Notes under the pieces: generated by a model | Told to the model about the DNA's origin: nothing | The model's database searches: none | Seen by the model: only the letters and a program-made list of their open reading frames with translations | Program-made: the position numbers and the translations under genes | Shown: piece after piece, positions 43,093-51,401 of the stretch | How positions within the stretch are numbered: position 1 is the first letter of the stretch | Layout: the number at the start of each line of letters is the position of its first letter | NCBI RefSeq assembly: GCF_000334915.1 | Contig: NZ_AMSF01000025.1 | Span: forward strand, 124,001 to 188,000 | DNA length: 64,000 bases | Origin: Dyella ginsengisoli LA-4 | GTDB lineage: Bacteria; Pseudomonadota; Gammaproteobacteria; Xanthomonadales; Rhodanobacteraceae | Reading direction: 5' to 3'

Positions 43093-44579
43093 GGCGTGGC
43101 CGGCTCCGCCGCCAGCCAGCCGCCGGTGAAGCCGGCGCGCTCCAGGCCCTTGCGGATGTACGGGTTTTTCTTCATCACGTTCCACACGAAGCCGCTGCGC
43201 CAGTTCTCGATCATCAGCAGGATCGGGCCCTGGTCGATACCGAGCTGCTCGGTGTCGACCCAACCCACGTCGGGCACCAGTTTGCCCGTACGCAGCGCGG
43301 TCTGGGTATGAAAGCTGGGATTGAAGGCGTCGACGAAGCCGTACTGGTCGTAGATGTACTGGCCGTAGCGTTGCTTCATGGCCATCAGCGCCGGCAGCAC
43401 GATCTCCGGCGCGAACGCGATCGAGCCGCCGGCCGCGGTCGGCGCGATGGTGCCGTCGTCGGAGATGTAGTCCAGCCCGGCGCCGCGCGCGGTGTAGCCA
43501 TGGAACTTCCGCTCGCCCTGGGCGCTCTTGACGATGAACCCGCCCGGCCCGTTGCTGGCGGTCAGGCCCCACACGTTCTTGCCGTAGCCGGTCCAGCCGC
43601 CGGGATTGGCGATGGCGTAGTTGCGCTGGGCGTAGGTGGCGCGGCGACCGTTCTCGAAGTAGTCGAGGTTGTGCTTGCGGTTCCAGTCGTCGCGGATGCC
43701 GCGGAAGTCGATCCACGACTCGGTGTACTGGTGGCCGAACATCGGTGCGAAGTTGAGGAAGGTTTCGCCGTGGAAGCGGCCCCAGGTGGTGTCGTAGGTG
43801 GAGCACCAGGCCTTCCATGCGTCCGGCTTGACCGGGTGGGTGGGCGAACCCAGCGCCAGCAGGTAGACCAGCTTGCCTTCGTTGTAGCCCTTCCAGTCGC
43901 TGGGGATGAACTTGCCGCCCGGGGTCCAGCCCATCGAGATCAGCGGATAGCGCACCTGCATCCACGGCCAGTCGACCGCCCGGTAGATGGCGTCGGCGAG
44001 CTGGCGGATCTGCTGTTCCTGCGGGGTGTCGCGGTCGTAGTAGGACTGGGCGAACAGCACGCCGCCAAGCAGCAGCGTGGTATCGACGCTGGACAGCTCG
44101 GTCCAGCGCCCCTCGCGCTTGCCGGTGCGCATGTCGAGGAAGTGGTAGAAGAAGCCGTGGTAACCGGCTGCATCGTCCTCGCTGGCGTTCTGCGGCGCGT
44201 CGTGGAAGAACTTCAGCGTGGCCAGCGTGCGCTGCACGGCCTGGTCGCGGGTGATGTAGCCGCGCTCCGCGCCGATGCCGTAGGCGGTCAGGCCGAAGCC
44301 CACCGCGGCGATGCTGGAGAACGACTCGCCCGGGTAGTGATCCGGTACCAGCCCGGTCGCCGGGTCGGCGCTGTCCCAGAACCAGCGGAAGGTGCGCTGT
44401 TCCAGGTCGTCGATCATCGCCTGCTGGGCGGGCGGCGCCTCCTGGAAGGTGTGGATGGCCTTCAACGGTGGCGTGGTGCGGCCGGCAGCGCCGGCCGGCG
44501 CGGTGGCCAGGACCAGCGCAGCGGCGAACAGGGCGACGAAAACGTTTACCCTGGAGATTCTCTTCTTTGCAGCCTGCAT
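43089..44579 (-). CDS. Secreted glycoamylase-family glucanase (GH144-like)
   Basis: A 496-residue exported enzyme (signal peptide to about 32, APAGAA). The (alpha/alpha)6 glycoamylase domain shows TFRWFWDSADPATGLVPD, SSIAAVGFGLTAYGIGAERGYI, GYHGFFYHFLDM, ELSSVDTTLLLGGVLFAQSYY, TESWIDFRGIRDDWNRKH and GWVDTEQLGIDQGPILLMIENWRSGF. CAZy GH144 members with this domain are endo-beta-1,2-glucanases, so a beta-1,2-glucan substrate is the best guess; activity is not proven. A LacI-operator-like 12-mer lies inside codons 11-14. Confidence 0.8.
   Translation of the reverse strand: MQAAKKRISRVNVFVALFAAALVLATAPAGAAGRTTPPLKAIHTFQEAPPAQQAMIDDLEQRTFRWFWDSADPATGLVPDHYPGESFSSIAAVGFGLTAYGIGAERGYITRDQAVQRTLATLKFFHDAPQNASEDDAAGYHGFFYHFLDMRTGKREGRWTELSSVDTTLLLGGVLFAQSYYDRDTPQEQQIRQLADAIYRAVDWPWMQVRYPLISMGWTPGGKFIPSDWKGYNEGKLVYLLALGSPTHPVKPDAWKAWCSTYDTTWGRFHGETFLNFAPMFGHQYTESWIDFRGIRDDWNRKHNLDYFENGRRATYAQRNYAIANPGGWTGYGKNVWGLTASNGPGGFIVKSAQGERKFHGYTARGAGLDYISDDGTIAPTAAGGSIAFAPEIVLPALMAMKQRYGQYIYDQYGFVDAFNPSFHTQTALRTGKLVPDVGWVDTEQLGIDQGPILLMIENWRSGFVWNVMKKNPYIRKGLERAGFTGGWLAAEPATP
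44538..44549 (-). promoter_or_regulatory. Candidate LacI-family operator at the 5' end of the glucanase gene
   Basis: GAAAACGTTTAC, with an 8-bp palindromic core AAACGTTT, lies 30-41 bases inside the glucanase coding region. The same 12-mer (opposite strand) precedes the lacI gene at 50413-50424, with 16 of 17 flanking-inclusive positions similar (CGAYGAAAACGTTTACS). Placement fits a roadblock or second regulatory site for an internal promoter. Confidence 0.6.
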
Positions 44580-44661
44580 CAGGAAGCGGTCTCGTCAGAA
44601 AAAGGAGGGGGCGAAGCGCGGCACCGGCGGTCGGCGCCGGGCGCACCATGATCGGAACGCC

Positions 44662-46194
44662 CTAGGCGGGCATCGGTGCACCAGGTACCGGAGCGGCGCA
44701 GTATCTCGCGATGAAGGCCTCATGCGCGGGCATGGCCTGGACGCAGTCGGCGATAACGCGTTGTACGTGCTGCATGAAGGCGCGCAGCTCCTGAGGCGGT
44801 ATCTGGTCGGCCAAAGGGTGGCATCCCTGCGGAACGATGCCCTGCCCGATCATCACCTGCACCCAGCTCACCTGGGCGAACATCTCCTCCGCATTGCGGA
44901 AGAATCGCCCGCTGTCGCGGAACAGGGCGATGTTGTCCTTCAGCGACGACGGGATGTCCATCGTCCGGCACTGGTTCCAGAACGGCGTGTCGTCGCGCCG
45001 GGTCGCGTGGTAGTGCAGGATCAGGAAGTCGCGGATGCGCTCGAACTCGAAGCGCGACTGCTCGTTGTAGCGGTCGACCAGCACCGGGCTGATGCCCTGT
45101 CGCGGGAAAAGGTTCAGCAGCTTGGCGATACCCGACTGGATCAGATAGATGCTGGTGGACTCCAGTGGTTCCATGAAGCCGCTGGACAGGCCAAGCGCGA
45201 CCACGTTGCGATTCCAGAACTTTCGCCGCATGCCGGTGGTGAAGCGCAGCGGCCGGGGATCGCCCAACGCCTTGCCGTCGAGGTTCGCCAGCAGCGTGGC
45301 GGCGGCTTCATCGTCGCTGACGTGGGCGCTGGAGTACACGTAACCGTTGCCGGTGCGATGCTGCAGCGGAATCCGCCACTGCCAGCCGGCCGGGCGTGCG
45401 GTGGAGCGGGTATACGGCGTGGGCGGACCGACCTTCTCGCAGCCCACCGCCAGCGCGCGGTCGCAGGGCAGCCAGTGCGTCCAGTCCTCATAACCGGCGT
45501 GCAGGGCCTGCTCGATCAGCAGGCCGCGAAAGCCGGAGCAGTCGACGAACAGGTCACCGGCGATCGCCTCGCCGCTCTCCATCACCACCGCCTCGACGAA
45601 CCCGTTGTCCGGTCGCAAGCGGGTCTGTGCGACCTTGCCTTCCGTCCGCCGCACGCCACGCGCCTCGGCGTATCGGCGCAGGAAGCGCGCGTACAGACCG
45701 GAATCGAAATGGTAGGCGTAGGCGATGTTCGCCAATGGCGAGTTGCGCGGCACGTCGCTGGCAGATGCCATGAAGCGGCCGCGAGGCGCTGCCAGCGTGT
45801 TGATCGAGTAGTCGCCCAGGTCGCCGCCGAAGCCGAGTTGCCGCGCGCGGACCCAGCACTGGTGGAACGGCACCAGGCCGAGATCGTGGCCCAGCTCGCC
45901 GAAGCCGTGGATGTAGGAGTCGCCGACCTGCCCCCAGTCGTTGAACTGGATACCCAGCTTGAAGGTGCCCTGGGTCTGCCGGACGAACTCGGTCTCGTCG
46001 ATCTCCAGCAGGTTGTTGAACAGCTTCAGGTGGGGAACGGTGGCCTCGCCCACGCCGACGGTGCCGATTTCCTCCGACTCCACCAGCCGGATCGTGCAGG
46101 CAGGGCCAAGCACCCGGGCAAAGGCCGCGGCGGCCATCCAGCCGGCGGTGCCGCCGCCGACGATCACGATGTTGCGGATGGCCTGCTCGTTCAT
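44662..46194 (-). CDS. Tryptophan halogenase family flavoprotein
   Basis: A 510-residue FAD-dependent halogenase-like protein. FAD motif GGGTAGW (13-19), the conserved catalytic lysine Lys79 in GTFKLGIQFNDW, and the halogenase motif GWQWRIPLQHR. These are the residues of PrnA/RebH-type enzymes. Proteins of this class are repeatedly encoded beside carbohydrate TonB receptors in Xanthomonas- and Caulobacter-like bacteria, where their real substrate is unknown. Here it lies between the receptor and the glucanase. Its ATG is 11 bp beyond a strong terminator. Confidence 0.88.
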   Translation of the reverse strand: MNEQAIRNIVIVGGGTAGWMAAAAFARVLGPACTIRLVESEEIGTVGVGEATVPHLKLFNNLLEIDETEFVRQTQGTFKLGIQFNDWGQVGDSYIHGFGELGHDLGLVPFHQCWVRARQLGFGGDLGDYSINTLAAPRGRFMASASDVPRNSPLANIAYAYHFDSGLYARFLRRYAEARGVRRTEGKVAQTRLRPDNGFVEAVVMESGEAIAGDLFVDCSGFRGLLIEQALHAGYEDWTHWLPCDRALAVGCEKVGPPTPYTRSTARPAGWQWRIPLQHRTGNGYVYSSAHVSDDEAAATLLANLDGKALGDPRPLRFTTGMRRKFWNRNVVALGLSSGFMEPLESTSIYLIQSGIAKLLNLFPRQGISPVLVDRYNEQSRFEFERIRDFLILHYHATRRDDTPFWNQCRTMDIPSSLKDNIALFRDSGRFFRNAEEMFAQVSWVQVMIGQGIVPQGCHPLADQIPPQELRAFMQHVQRVIADCVQAMPAHEAFIARYCAAPVPGAPMPA

Positions 46195-46205
46195 GCCAAG
46201 TCTCG

Positions 46206-46232
46206 AAAAAACGACGCGGCTTGCGCCGCGTC
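46206..46232 (-). terminator. Intercistronic terminator/attenuator between TonB receptor and halogenase genes
   Basis: Minus strand reading: perfect 8-bp stem GACGCGGC/GCCGCGTC with GCAA loop, GT, then TTTTT. It lies 50 bp past the receptor stop and ends just before the halogenase start. Partial termination here would give much more receptor than downstream enzymes. Confidence 0.75.
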
Positions 46233-46281
46233 CGGGGAAATCGTGCGACGCCGGACCGTCCGGCCCGGCGTCGCGGATGGA

Positions 46282-49200
46282 TCAGAACCGCATGCCGACC
46301 GACAGCTTGAACGTCCGCGGGACGAACGTGATGTTGCCGGTGGTGTTGTACCTCACGACCAGGTCGCTGGGTGTTGCGCCGAAGTAGTACAGCTGGTCCG
46401 AGAAGTTCCGGAAGTTGAACGCGTTCAGCAGGTCGAAGCGGCCGTAGATCGAGATGCCGTGGCCCAGGTCGAAGTCCTTGGTGGCCTGGAAGTCCACGTC
46501 ACGATAGCCGAACACCTTGCCGCCGATCAGGAACCGTCCGTTGCCGCCCGGGATGCCCGCCTGCGGCGTGCAGCTGCTGCCGGTTGGGAAGGTGAAGTTG
46601 TAGCAGCCGATGGTGTTGCCCGGGATCGGCGTGGCCAGGGTCAACTTGGCCGACAACGTGATGCCCCACGGCACGTCGATCACGCCGGTGGCGACGAAGC
46701 GGTGCTTCGAAGCCGCGTTGGACGTGATGAACGGGTACTGCCCGATCGTCGCCTCGTCGAACGAGTAGTGCTCGTTGATGTCGCGGTTCTGGGTCGCCTT
46801 GGTATAGGTGTAGGCGAAGGTGGCACCCCAGCCCGACTCCTTGTCGTACGGCTTGTCCACCGACAGCAGCAGCTGGGTGGTGCGGGTCTCGATGCCGTTG
46901 TTGCCGACGATGAGCGCACCGAAGCCCGGCACGCCGTTGCCCCAGGGCTGGCTGTTGCTCTGGAAGAAAGCGCCGTCCGGATAACGGTTGCCCAGGGTGA
47001 ACGCGAAACCGTCGTGGCTCAGGATGCGCGCGATGGTGGCGCTGGTATTCCAGTCGCCGAGCTTGTTGCGCATGCCGATGCTGAACTGGTCCGAATACGG
47101 CGCCTTCAGCTTGTTGTTGATCATGTCCACTTCGTTGCCGGCGTTGGTGGTCGACACCAGCGACTGCAGCGTGCCGACGCCGCCGAGGTAGGCCGGGTCC
47201 CAGGCGAAGCAGGGCGTGCCGCCGTTCTTGCACAGGCCGGTCGCCGGATCGGTGAAGTAGACGGTGGACTCCGGCAGCGCCGACTTGGTCAGCTCCAGCT
47301 GCAGGTAGTCGTACAGGTCGCGGTCGTAGGCGCGGCCGGCACCACCGAAGATCACGTGCTCCTCGTCGCCGTTGATGTCGTAGGAGAAGCCCAGGCGCGG
47401 CTGGAACTCGTTCTTCTGCGCCTTACGGTTGTGACCGTTGCTGATGTAGTCGTTGATGTTGATGCCGCCCAGCGCCAGCGCCTGCGCGTAGGTCTGGCCG
47501 GCCGGCGCCGCCGGATCCGGATTCGGGCCGTTCAGCGCGGCGATCACGTTCGCCGGCGTCACGTAGTTCAGATACGACGGGTTGCGCTCGTAATCCCAGC
47601 GGACGCCCAGGTTCAGGGTCAGCTTCTCGTTCACCGCCCAGTCGTCCTGGATGTACATGCCCAGCTGCTTGTCCTTGGACTTGGCTACCGGGTTGAGGCC
47701 GGCCACCGGATTCGGGAAGAACGCCTTGTACGGCGTGCTGCTGGTCCCGCTGCCGGTGACGTTGTAGAAGAACTGCGGATTGGAGAGGCCCGCGTCCTGC
47801 GCGTTGAGGGTGACCTCCTTGTACTTCACGCCCATCTTCACGACGTGGTCGCCGTGCCACTCCAGGTCGTTGAAGGTCAGGTCGTCCTGGATCGCCGGAC
47901 CCTTCTGGCCCTTCTTCTGGGTCGCCAGCGCGTTGGCCGAGCCGGTGATCAGGATGGTGGCGTCCTGCAGCGGCTCGAAGGTGTAGACCGAGCCGTTGCC
48001 GCTCCCGAGCGAAGTCGGGTTGTTGTAAGCCTTCTCGTGGGTCAGCAGCACCTCGTTGAAGTAGTTTTCGCCACTGTGCTGCCAGCGCAGCGCGAGGCGG
48101 GTGTCGTCGTTCTTGGTGTCGATGCCCGCGCTGGCCGCGGTCGCGCCGCCGATGTTGTCGTACTGGTCTTCCTTGCGGACCTGGCCGCTGAACTCGAAGC
48201 GGTCGCGGTCGGTCGGCTCCCAGTCGATCTTGCCGAAGTACAGGTCTTCCTTGAACGGGAGGTTCGATGGTCCTTCCTGCGCCGCGACGCTCGCCGGCAG
48301 CAGGTTGCTCACCCCGGTCACACCCGGCACCACCGTGGTCGGCGTGTCGAACCGTTTCGGCTCGTAGGCGAAGAAGAAGTGCATCTTGTCCTTGATGATC
48401 GGACCGCCGATCGCGAAGCCGTACTGCTTCTCGTGCGACTTGGTCTTGGTGCCGTCCGCTGCCTCGGCAGGCGTGCGCGCGCGCAGGCCATCGTTGGTGT
48501 AGGTGTAGTAGGCCTCACCGTGGAATTCGTTGGTGCCCGACTTGGTTTCGGCGGTCACCGCGGCGGACGAGATCTGGTCGTACTCGGCCTTGTAGTTCGA
48601 GGTGATGACCTTGTACTCGCCGATCGCCAGCTGCGGGAACGGGTTGCCCTGGCTGGAGAACTGGCCGCTGACGCCGCCCTCCTTCACGTAGCTCTTCTGG
48701 CCGACGCCGTCGATATAGACGTTGACCGAGCTGTTGTTCTGCGCACCGCCGCGCAGCGAGGTATGGCCGCTGGAGTCCACGCTGAACACCATGCCAGGCA
48801 CGGTGTCGGCGAACTCGAGGAAGTTGCGCGAGATCTGCGGGATGGTGTCGATCTGGTGCTGCGAGATCGTGGTGGCGATCTCGGAGGTCTTCACTTCCTG
48901 CAGCGTGGTGGCCGATACCGTGACGCCGCCGAGGTTGGTGGCGTTGGCCGTCGAGGGAGCCGGACCGCTGGCTGCGCCGAAGTTCAGCGTGGCGGTGGAG
49001 GCCACGGTGAGCTTGATGTTCTGCTGCGTGCCGGGGCCGGCGTCGACCTGGTAGGTGCCCGGTGGCAGGCCGGTCAGCGTGTAGCTGCCGTCCCCACTGG
49101 CGGTGGTACGACGGGTGGTGCCGGTGGCCGGGTTGAACGCGGTGACCGTCGCGCCGGGCGAGGCCTTGCCGCGCAGCGTCGCATAGGCCGACTGGCTCCA

Positions 49201-49290
49201 GGCGGTGGTGGGTGCCGCGCCGATCGCCACCACGGTGGTGGCGATGGCGCTCGCAAGCAGCTTTCTCTTCAGATGCAGTGGCGCCTTCAT
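46282..49290 (-). CDS. TonB-dependent outer-membrane receptor (Oar/carbohydrate type)
   Basis: A 1002-residue receptor with signal peptide (to about 32, AAPTTAWSQS). An N-terminal carboxypeptidase-regulatory-like beta domain (about 36-110: GATVTAFNPATGTTRRTT, YTLTGLPPGTYQV), a TonB-box-like GGVTVSATTL, a plug with ISRNFLEFADTVPGM and GGAQNNSSVNVYIDGVG, and a large beta-barrel ending in the outer-membrane signature FKLSVGMRF. It would import an oligosaccharide from the surface. Strong GGGAGGGAA ribosome-binding site. Only 36 bp after lacI, so it may depend on the lacI promoter. Confidence 0.93.
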   Translation of the reverse strand: MKAPLHLKRKLLASAIATTVVAIGAAPTTAWSQSAYATLRGKASPGATVTAFNPATGTTRRTTASGDGSYTLTGLPPGTYQVDAGPGTQQNIKLTVASTATLNFGAASGPAPSTANATNLGGVTVSATTLQEVKTSEIATTISQHQIDTIPQISRNFLEFADTVPGMVFSVDSSGHTSLRGGAQNNSSVNVYIDGVGQKSYVKEGGVSGQFSSQGNPFPQLAIGEYKVITSNYKAEYDQISSAAVTAETKSGTNEFHGEAYYTYTNDGLRARTPAEAADGTKTKSHEKQYGFAIGGPIIKDKMHFFFAYEPKRFDTPTTVVPGVTGVSNLLPASVAAQEGPSNLPFKEDLYFGKIDWEPTDRDRFEFSGQVRKEDQYDNIGGATAASAGIDTKNDDTRLALRWQHSGENYFNEVLLTHEKAYNNPTSLGSGNGSVYTFEPLQDATILITGSANALATQKKGQKGPAIQDDLTFNDLEWHGDHVVKMGVKYKEVTLNAQDAGLSNPQFFYNVTGSGTSSTPYKAFFPNPVAGLNPVAKSKDKQLGMYIQDDWAVNEKLTLNLGVRWDYERNPSYLNYVTPANVIAALNGPNPDPAAPAGQTYAQALALGGININDYISNGHNRKAQKNEFQPRLGFSYDINGDEEHVIFGGAGRAYDRDLYDYLQLELTKSALPESTVYFTDPATGLCKNGGTPCFAWDPAYLGGVGTLQSLVSTTNAGNEVDMINNKLKAPYSDQFSIGMRNKLGDWNTSATIARILSHDGFAFTLGNRYPDGAFFQSNSQPWGNGVPGFGALIVGNNGIETRTTQLLLSVDKPYDKESGWGATFAYTYTKATQNRDINEHYSFDEATIGQYPFITSNAASKHRFVATGVIDVPWGITLSAKLTLATPIPGNTIGCYNFTFPTGSSCTPQAGIPGGNGRFLIGGKVFGYRDVDFQATKDFDLGHGISIYGRFDLLNAFNFRNFSDQLYYFGATPSDLVVRYNTTGNITFVPRTFKLSVGMRF

Positions 49291-49326
49291 GACTTCCCTC
49301 CCAAAGGGATGTTTTCTGTTGTGCCC

Positions 49327-50367
49327 TCAGCGGGCTTTCTTGGTCGATGTCTTGCCGGGCGAACGGGCGCCGCAGCTGTCACGCACCACGACGTGACAAC
49401 CGAGCGTGTCGGCTTCCGGCGGGGTGGCCTGGTCGGGTGCATCCAGCAGCGCGGCCAGTCGCTCGAGGGCACTCCGTCCCAGATCCACGATGCGTACCTG
49501 CACCGTGGTCAATGCAGGTGTGACGTAACGCGCGATCGGGATGTCGTCGAAGCCGGTCACGGCGACTTCTTCGGGCACGCGCACGCCCGCCTCGCGCAGT
49601 GCCAGCAGGCAGCCGATCGCCATCATGTCGTTGGCGGCGAACACCGCTCGCGGGAGCTTCCCCGAGGCCATCATTTCGCAGCCCGCGCGGTACCCCGATT
49701 CCTCCGTGAACTCGCCGCGGACGATCCGCGACGCGGCGTCCGGTACGAATGCCGCCATCGCCGCGCGATAGCCCTCTTCGCGCTGCTGTGCGTCGTAGTT
49801 GTCGTGCGGACCGGCGACGAGGGCGATGTCGCGATAGCCGCATTCGACCGCCAGGTGTCGAACCATGGCGTAAGCGCCGCCGTGATTGTCGATGTTCAGC
49901 ACCGGGTAGCGCGGGCCCCGCAACGGGCTGTTGAGCAGCACCGTGGGCAGCGACTCGGGCAGGTTTGTGTGCAGGAACGAAGCGTCGGCGCGCGGCGACA
50001 GGATGATCATGCCGTCGACCCGTCCGCGCATGGTGCGCAACGCGGCAGCGGCATCTTCCACGCCGTCGTGCGCGCTGGACACCAGCAGGTGCAGGCCGCG
50101 GGCGCGCGCAGCCAGGTCGATGCCGCGGATCAGCTCGGAGAAGAACTCGCCGTACATGTCCGGCAGTAGCGCCCCGATGGTGTGCGTGCGGCGGGTGATC
50201 AGGCTGCGTGCCGCGCCGTGGGGGATGTAGCGCAGTCGCGTGGCGACATCGCGGATCCGTTTCTCGGTCTCGGCCGTGACGCCGCCGGTGCCATTGAGCG
50301 CACGCGACACCGAGGCCACGGACACGCCGGCCTCCCGCGCCACGTCTTTGATGGTCACTGTCGTCAC
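49327..50367 (-). CDS. LacI-family transcriptional regulator
   Basis: A 346-residue repressor. N-terminal HTH TVTIKDVAREAGVSVASVSRALNGTGGV, hinge TAETEKRIRDVATRLRYIPHGAARSL, then the periplasmic-binding-protein-like sensor with VFAANDMMAIGCLLALREAGVRVPEEVAVTGFDDIPIARYVTP. The start is GTG with AGGCGGA upstream. As first gene in front of the receptor, halogenase, glucanase and ABC genes, it very likely controls the locus in response to a glucan-derived sugar. A candidate operator is 46 bp upstream. Confidence 0.92.
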   Translation of the reverse strand: MTTVTIKDVAREAGVSVASVSRALNGTGGVTAETEKRIRDVATRLRYIPHGAARSLITRRTHTIGALLPDMYGEFFSELIRGIDLAARARGLHLLVSSAHDGVEDAAAALRTMRGRVDGMIILSPRADASFLHTNLPESLPTVLLNSPLRGPRYPVLNIDNHGGAYAMVRHLAVECGYRDIALVAGPHDNYDAQQREEGYRAAMAAFVPDAASRIVRGEFTEESGYRAGCEMMASGKLPRAVFAANDMMAIGCLLALREAGVRVPEEVAVTGFDDIPIARYVTPALTTVQVRIVDLGRSALERLAALLDAPDQATPPEADTLGCHVVVRDSCGARSPGKTSTKKAR

Positions 50368-50412
50368 GATTCCGCCTTTTTGCCGCGCCGGTCCCCTGCG
50401 CCGGGGTGGAAC

Positions 50413-50424
50413 GTAAACGTTTTC
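50413..50424 (+). promoter_or_regulatory. Candidate LacI-family operator upstream of lacI
   Basis: GTAAACGTTTTC, reverse complement of the copy inside the glucanase gene at 44538-44549; palindromic core AAACGTTT (50415-50422). It is 46 bp before the lacI start codon, a position suited to autoregulation and control of the receptor gene. Confidence 0.65.
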
Positions 50425-50739
50425 ATCGAAGCTTGTAAAGCTTTTGCAAAACAAAGATTTGCTGCGCTGCGGTGAGGAAAAATCCCCGAAACGGCGAGCA
50501 CGTCGCTGGAAACGCCCGCCGGGATTCGTTTTTGAACGGGGTCACATGTGCGAAGCGATATCCCGCGGCGCAGCAAGAAATCCTTCCGATCCGGGGGCGA
50601 CGGTGGAGCGGGATGACTCAAGCACCCGCCCAGTCCGCCGATACATCTGGACAAGCGCCCCTCTGCCATCCGCAGCGTGCTGCCGGTCACAGTCCCGGCG
50701 CTGGACTTGTAGCGTCGTTAAATTTAAATTAATCAAAGC

Positions 50740-50759
50740 GCATACATGCACCTGTATGC
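50740..50759. promoter_or_regulatory. Dyad GCATACA-N6-TGTATGC upstream of the SPFH gene
   Basis: A perfect 7-bp inverted repeat with a 6-bp spacer, 49 bp before the SPFH gene start. Size and symmetry suit a dimeric regulator site; the regulator is unknown. Confidence 0.4.
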
Positions 50760-50807
50760 TTGTCATGAAAGTTTTGAGTAAAAAAACCACATAACTCACT
50801 GACTCTT

Positions 50808-51266
50808 ATGAACTTGACCTTGGCCATCGCCATCATCGCAGTCGCCGTCGGCGTGATCGCCGCCGCGATGCGTCGGGTGCCGATCGGCCAGGTCCACAGC
50901 CTTTACCGCCGGGGCCAGCCTTTGCGCCTGCTCGAGCCGGGTACGCACTGGGTGGTGCCGGGTCTGGATCGCATCGGCCACCGCATCGATCTGGGCGGCC
51001 AGGTGCTGCGCTTCGAGCAACCGCAGGCCGACAGCCACGAGTTGCGCGGCACCGTGTACTGGCAGGTGCTCGAGCCCGAGCGTGCCGAAGCCACCATCGA
51101 CGAGGCACCCCAGCTGATCCGTTGCGGCGCGCTGGCCGCGCTCGGCGAGTCGCCGCTTGCCATTGCCGATCGTCGCGACCTCGGCAGCCGCATGAAGCAG
51201 GCCCTCAACGGTGCCCTGCGCGAGCGTGGTCTGATGATCACGCGGGTGGAACTGGAAATCGCCTGA
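50808..51266 (+). CDS. Short SPFH/band-7-like membrane protein
   Basis: A 152-residue protein: N-terminal membrane helix (2-20) then an SPFH-like start RRVPIGQVHSLYRRGQPLRLLEPGTHWVVPGLDRIGHRIDL and ELRGTVYWQVLEPERAEATID, with a C-terminal SRMKQALNGALRERGLMITRVELEI. These are band-7 elements, but full SPFH proteins are 250 residues or more; this one stops after the core. It could be a minimal scaffolding protein. Upstream of rsmG, with a terminator in between. Confidence 0.7.
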   Translation: MNLTLAIAIIAVAVGVIAAAMRRVPIGQVHSLYRRGQPLRLLEPGTHWVVPGLDRIGHRIDLGGQVLRFEQPQADSHELRGTVYWQVLEPERAEATIDEAPQLIRCGALAALGESPLAIADRRDLGSRMKQALNGALRERGLMITRVELEIA

Positions 51267-51325
51267 ATCCGAAGCGCGCCGAGCCGCCCCAGAGCGGCGA
51301 CGCGAAGGGGACTTGCGTACTCGCG

Positions 51326-51350
51326 AACCCGCTGCGGCGGGTTTTCTTTT
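51326..51350 (+). terminator. Rho-independent terminator after the SPFH gene
   Basis: Stem AACCCGC/GCGGGTT (51326-51332 with 51337-51343), loop TGCG, tail TTCTTTT. It lies 60 bp after the stop and separates the SPFH gene from rsmG. Confidence 0.7.
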
Positions 51351-51401
51351 GCCTGGAGCGCGGCCGATACTCGTCGGCCAAATTGCCTGCCTGGACCCAC
51401 C

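Larger units (their letters stand above)
50368..50807. other. Regulatory gap between lacI (minus) and the SPFH gene (plus)
   Basis: 440 bp without a supported gene; short open frames here lack codon bias or homology. It contains the lacI operator candidate (50413-50424), an AAGCTTGTAAAGCTTTTGC tract, an AT-rich stretch around 50716-50735, a 20-bp dyad (50740-50759), and TGAGTAAAAAAAC near the SPFH start. It is the most AT-rich stretch of the right half. Confidence 0.6.

Noticed and set aside
41779-44649. A 956-codon open frame fusing the binding lipoprotein with upstream sequence
   Set aside because: The upstream half crosses the glucanase in another frame; the lipoprotein begins at the GTG at 43092 with a normal signal peptide.
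44392-50169. A 1925-codon plus-strand open frame opposite the sugar locus
   Set aside because: It is antisense to lacI, receptor, halogenase and glucanase genes that carry clear domain motifs; its translation is low-complexity and reflects GC bias.
50444-50794. Short open frames between lacI and the SPFH gene
   Set aside because: No homology, atypical codons, and overlap with regulatory-looking AT-rich DNA.
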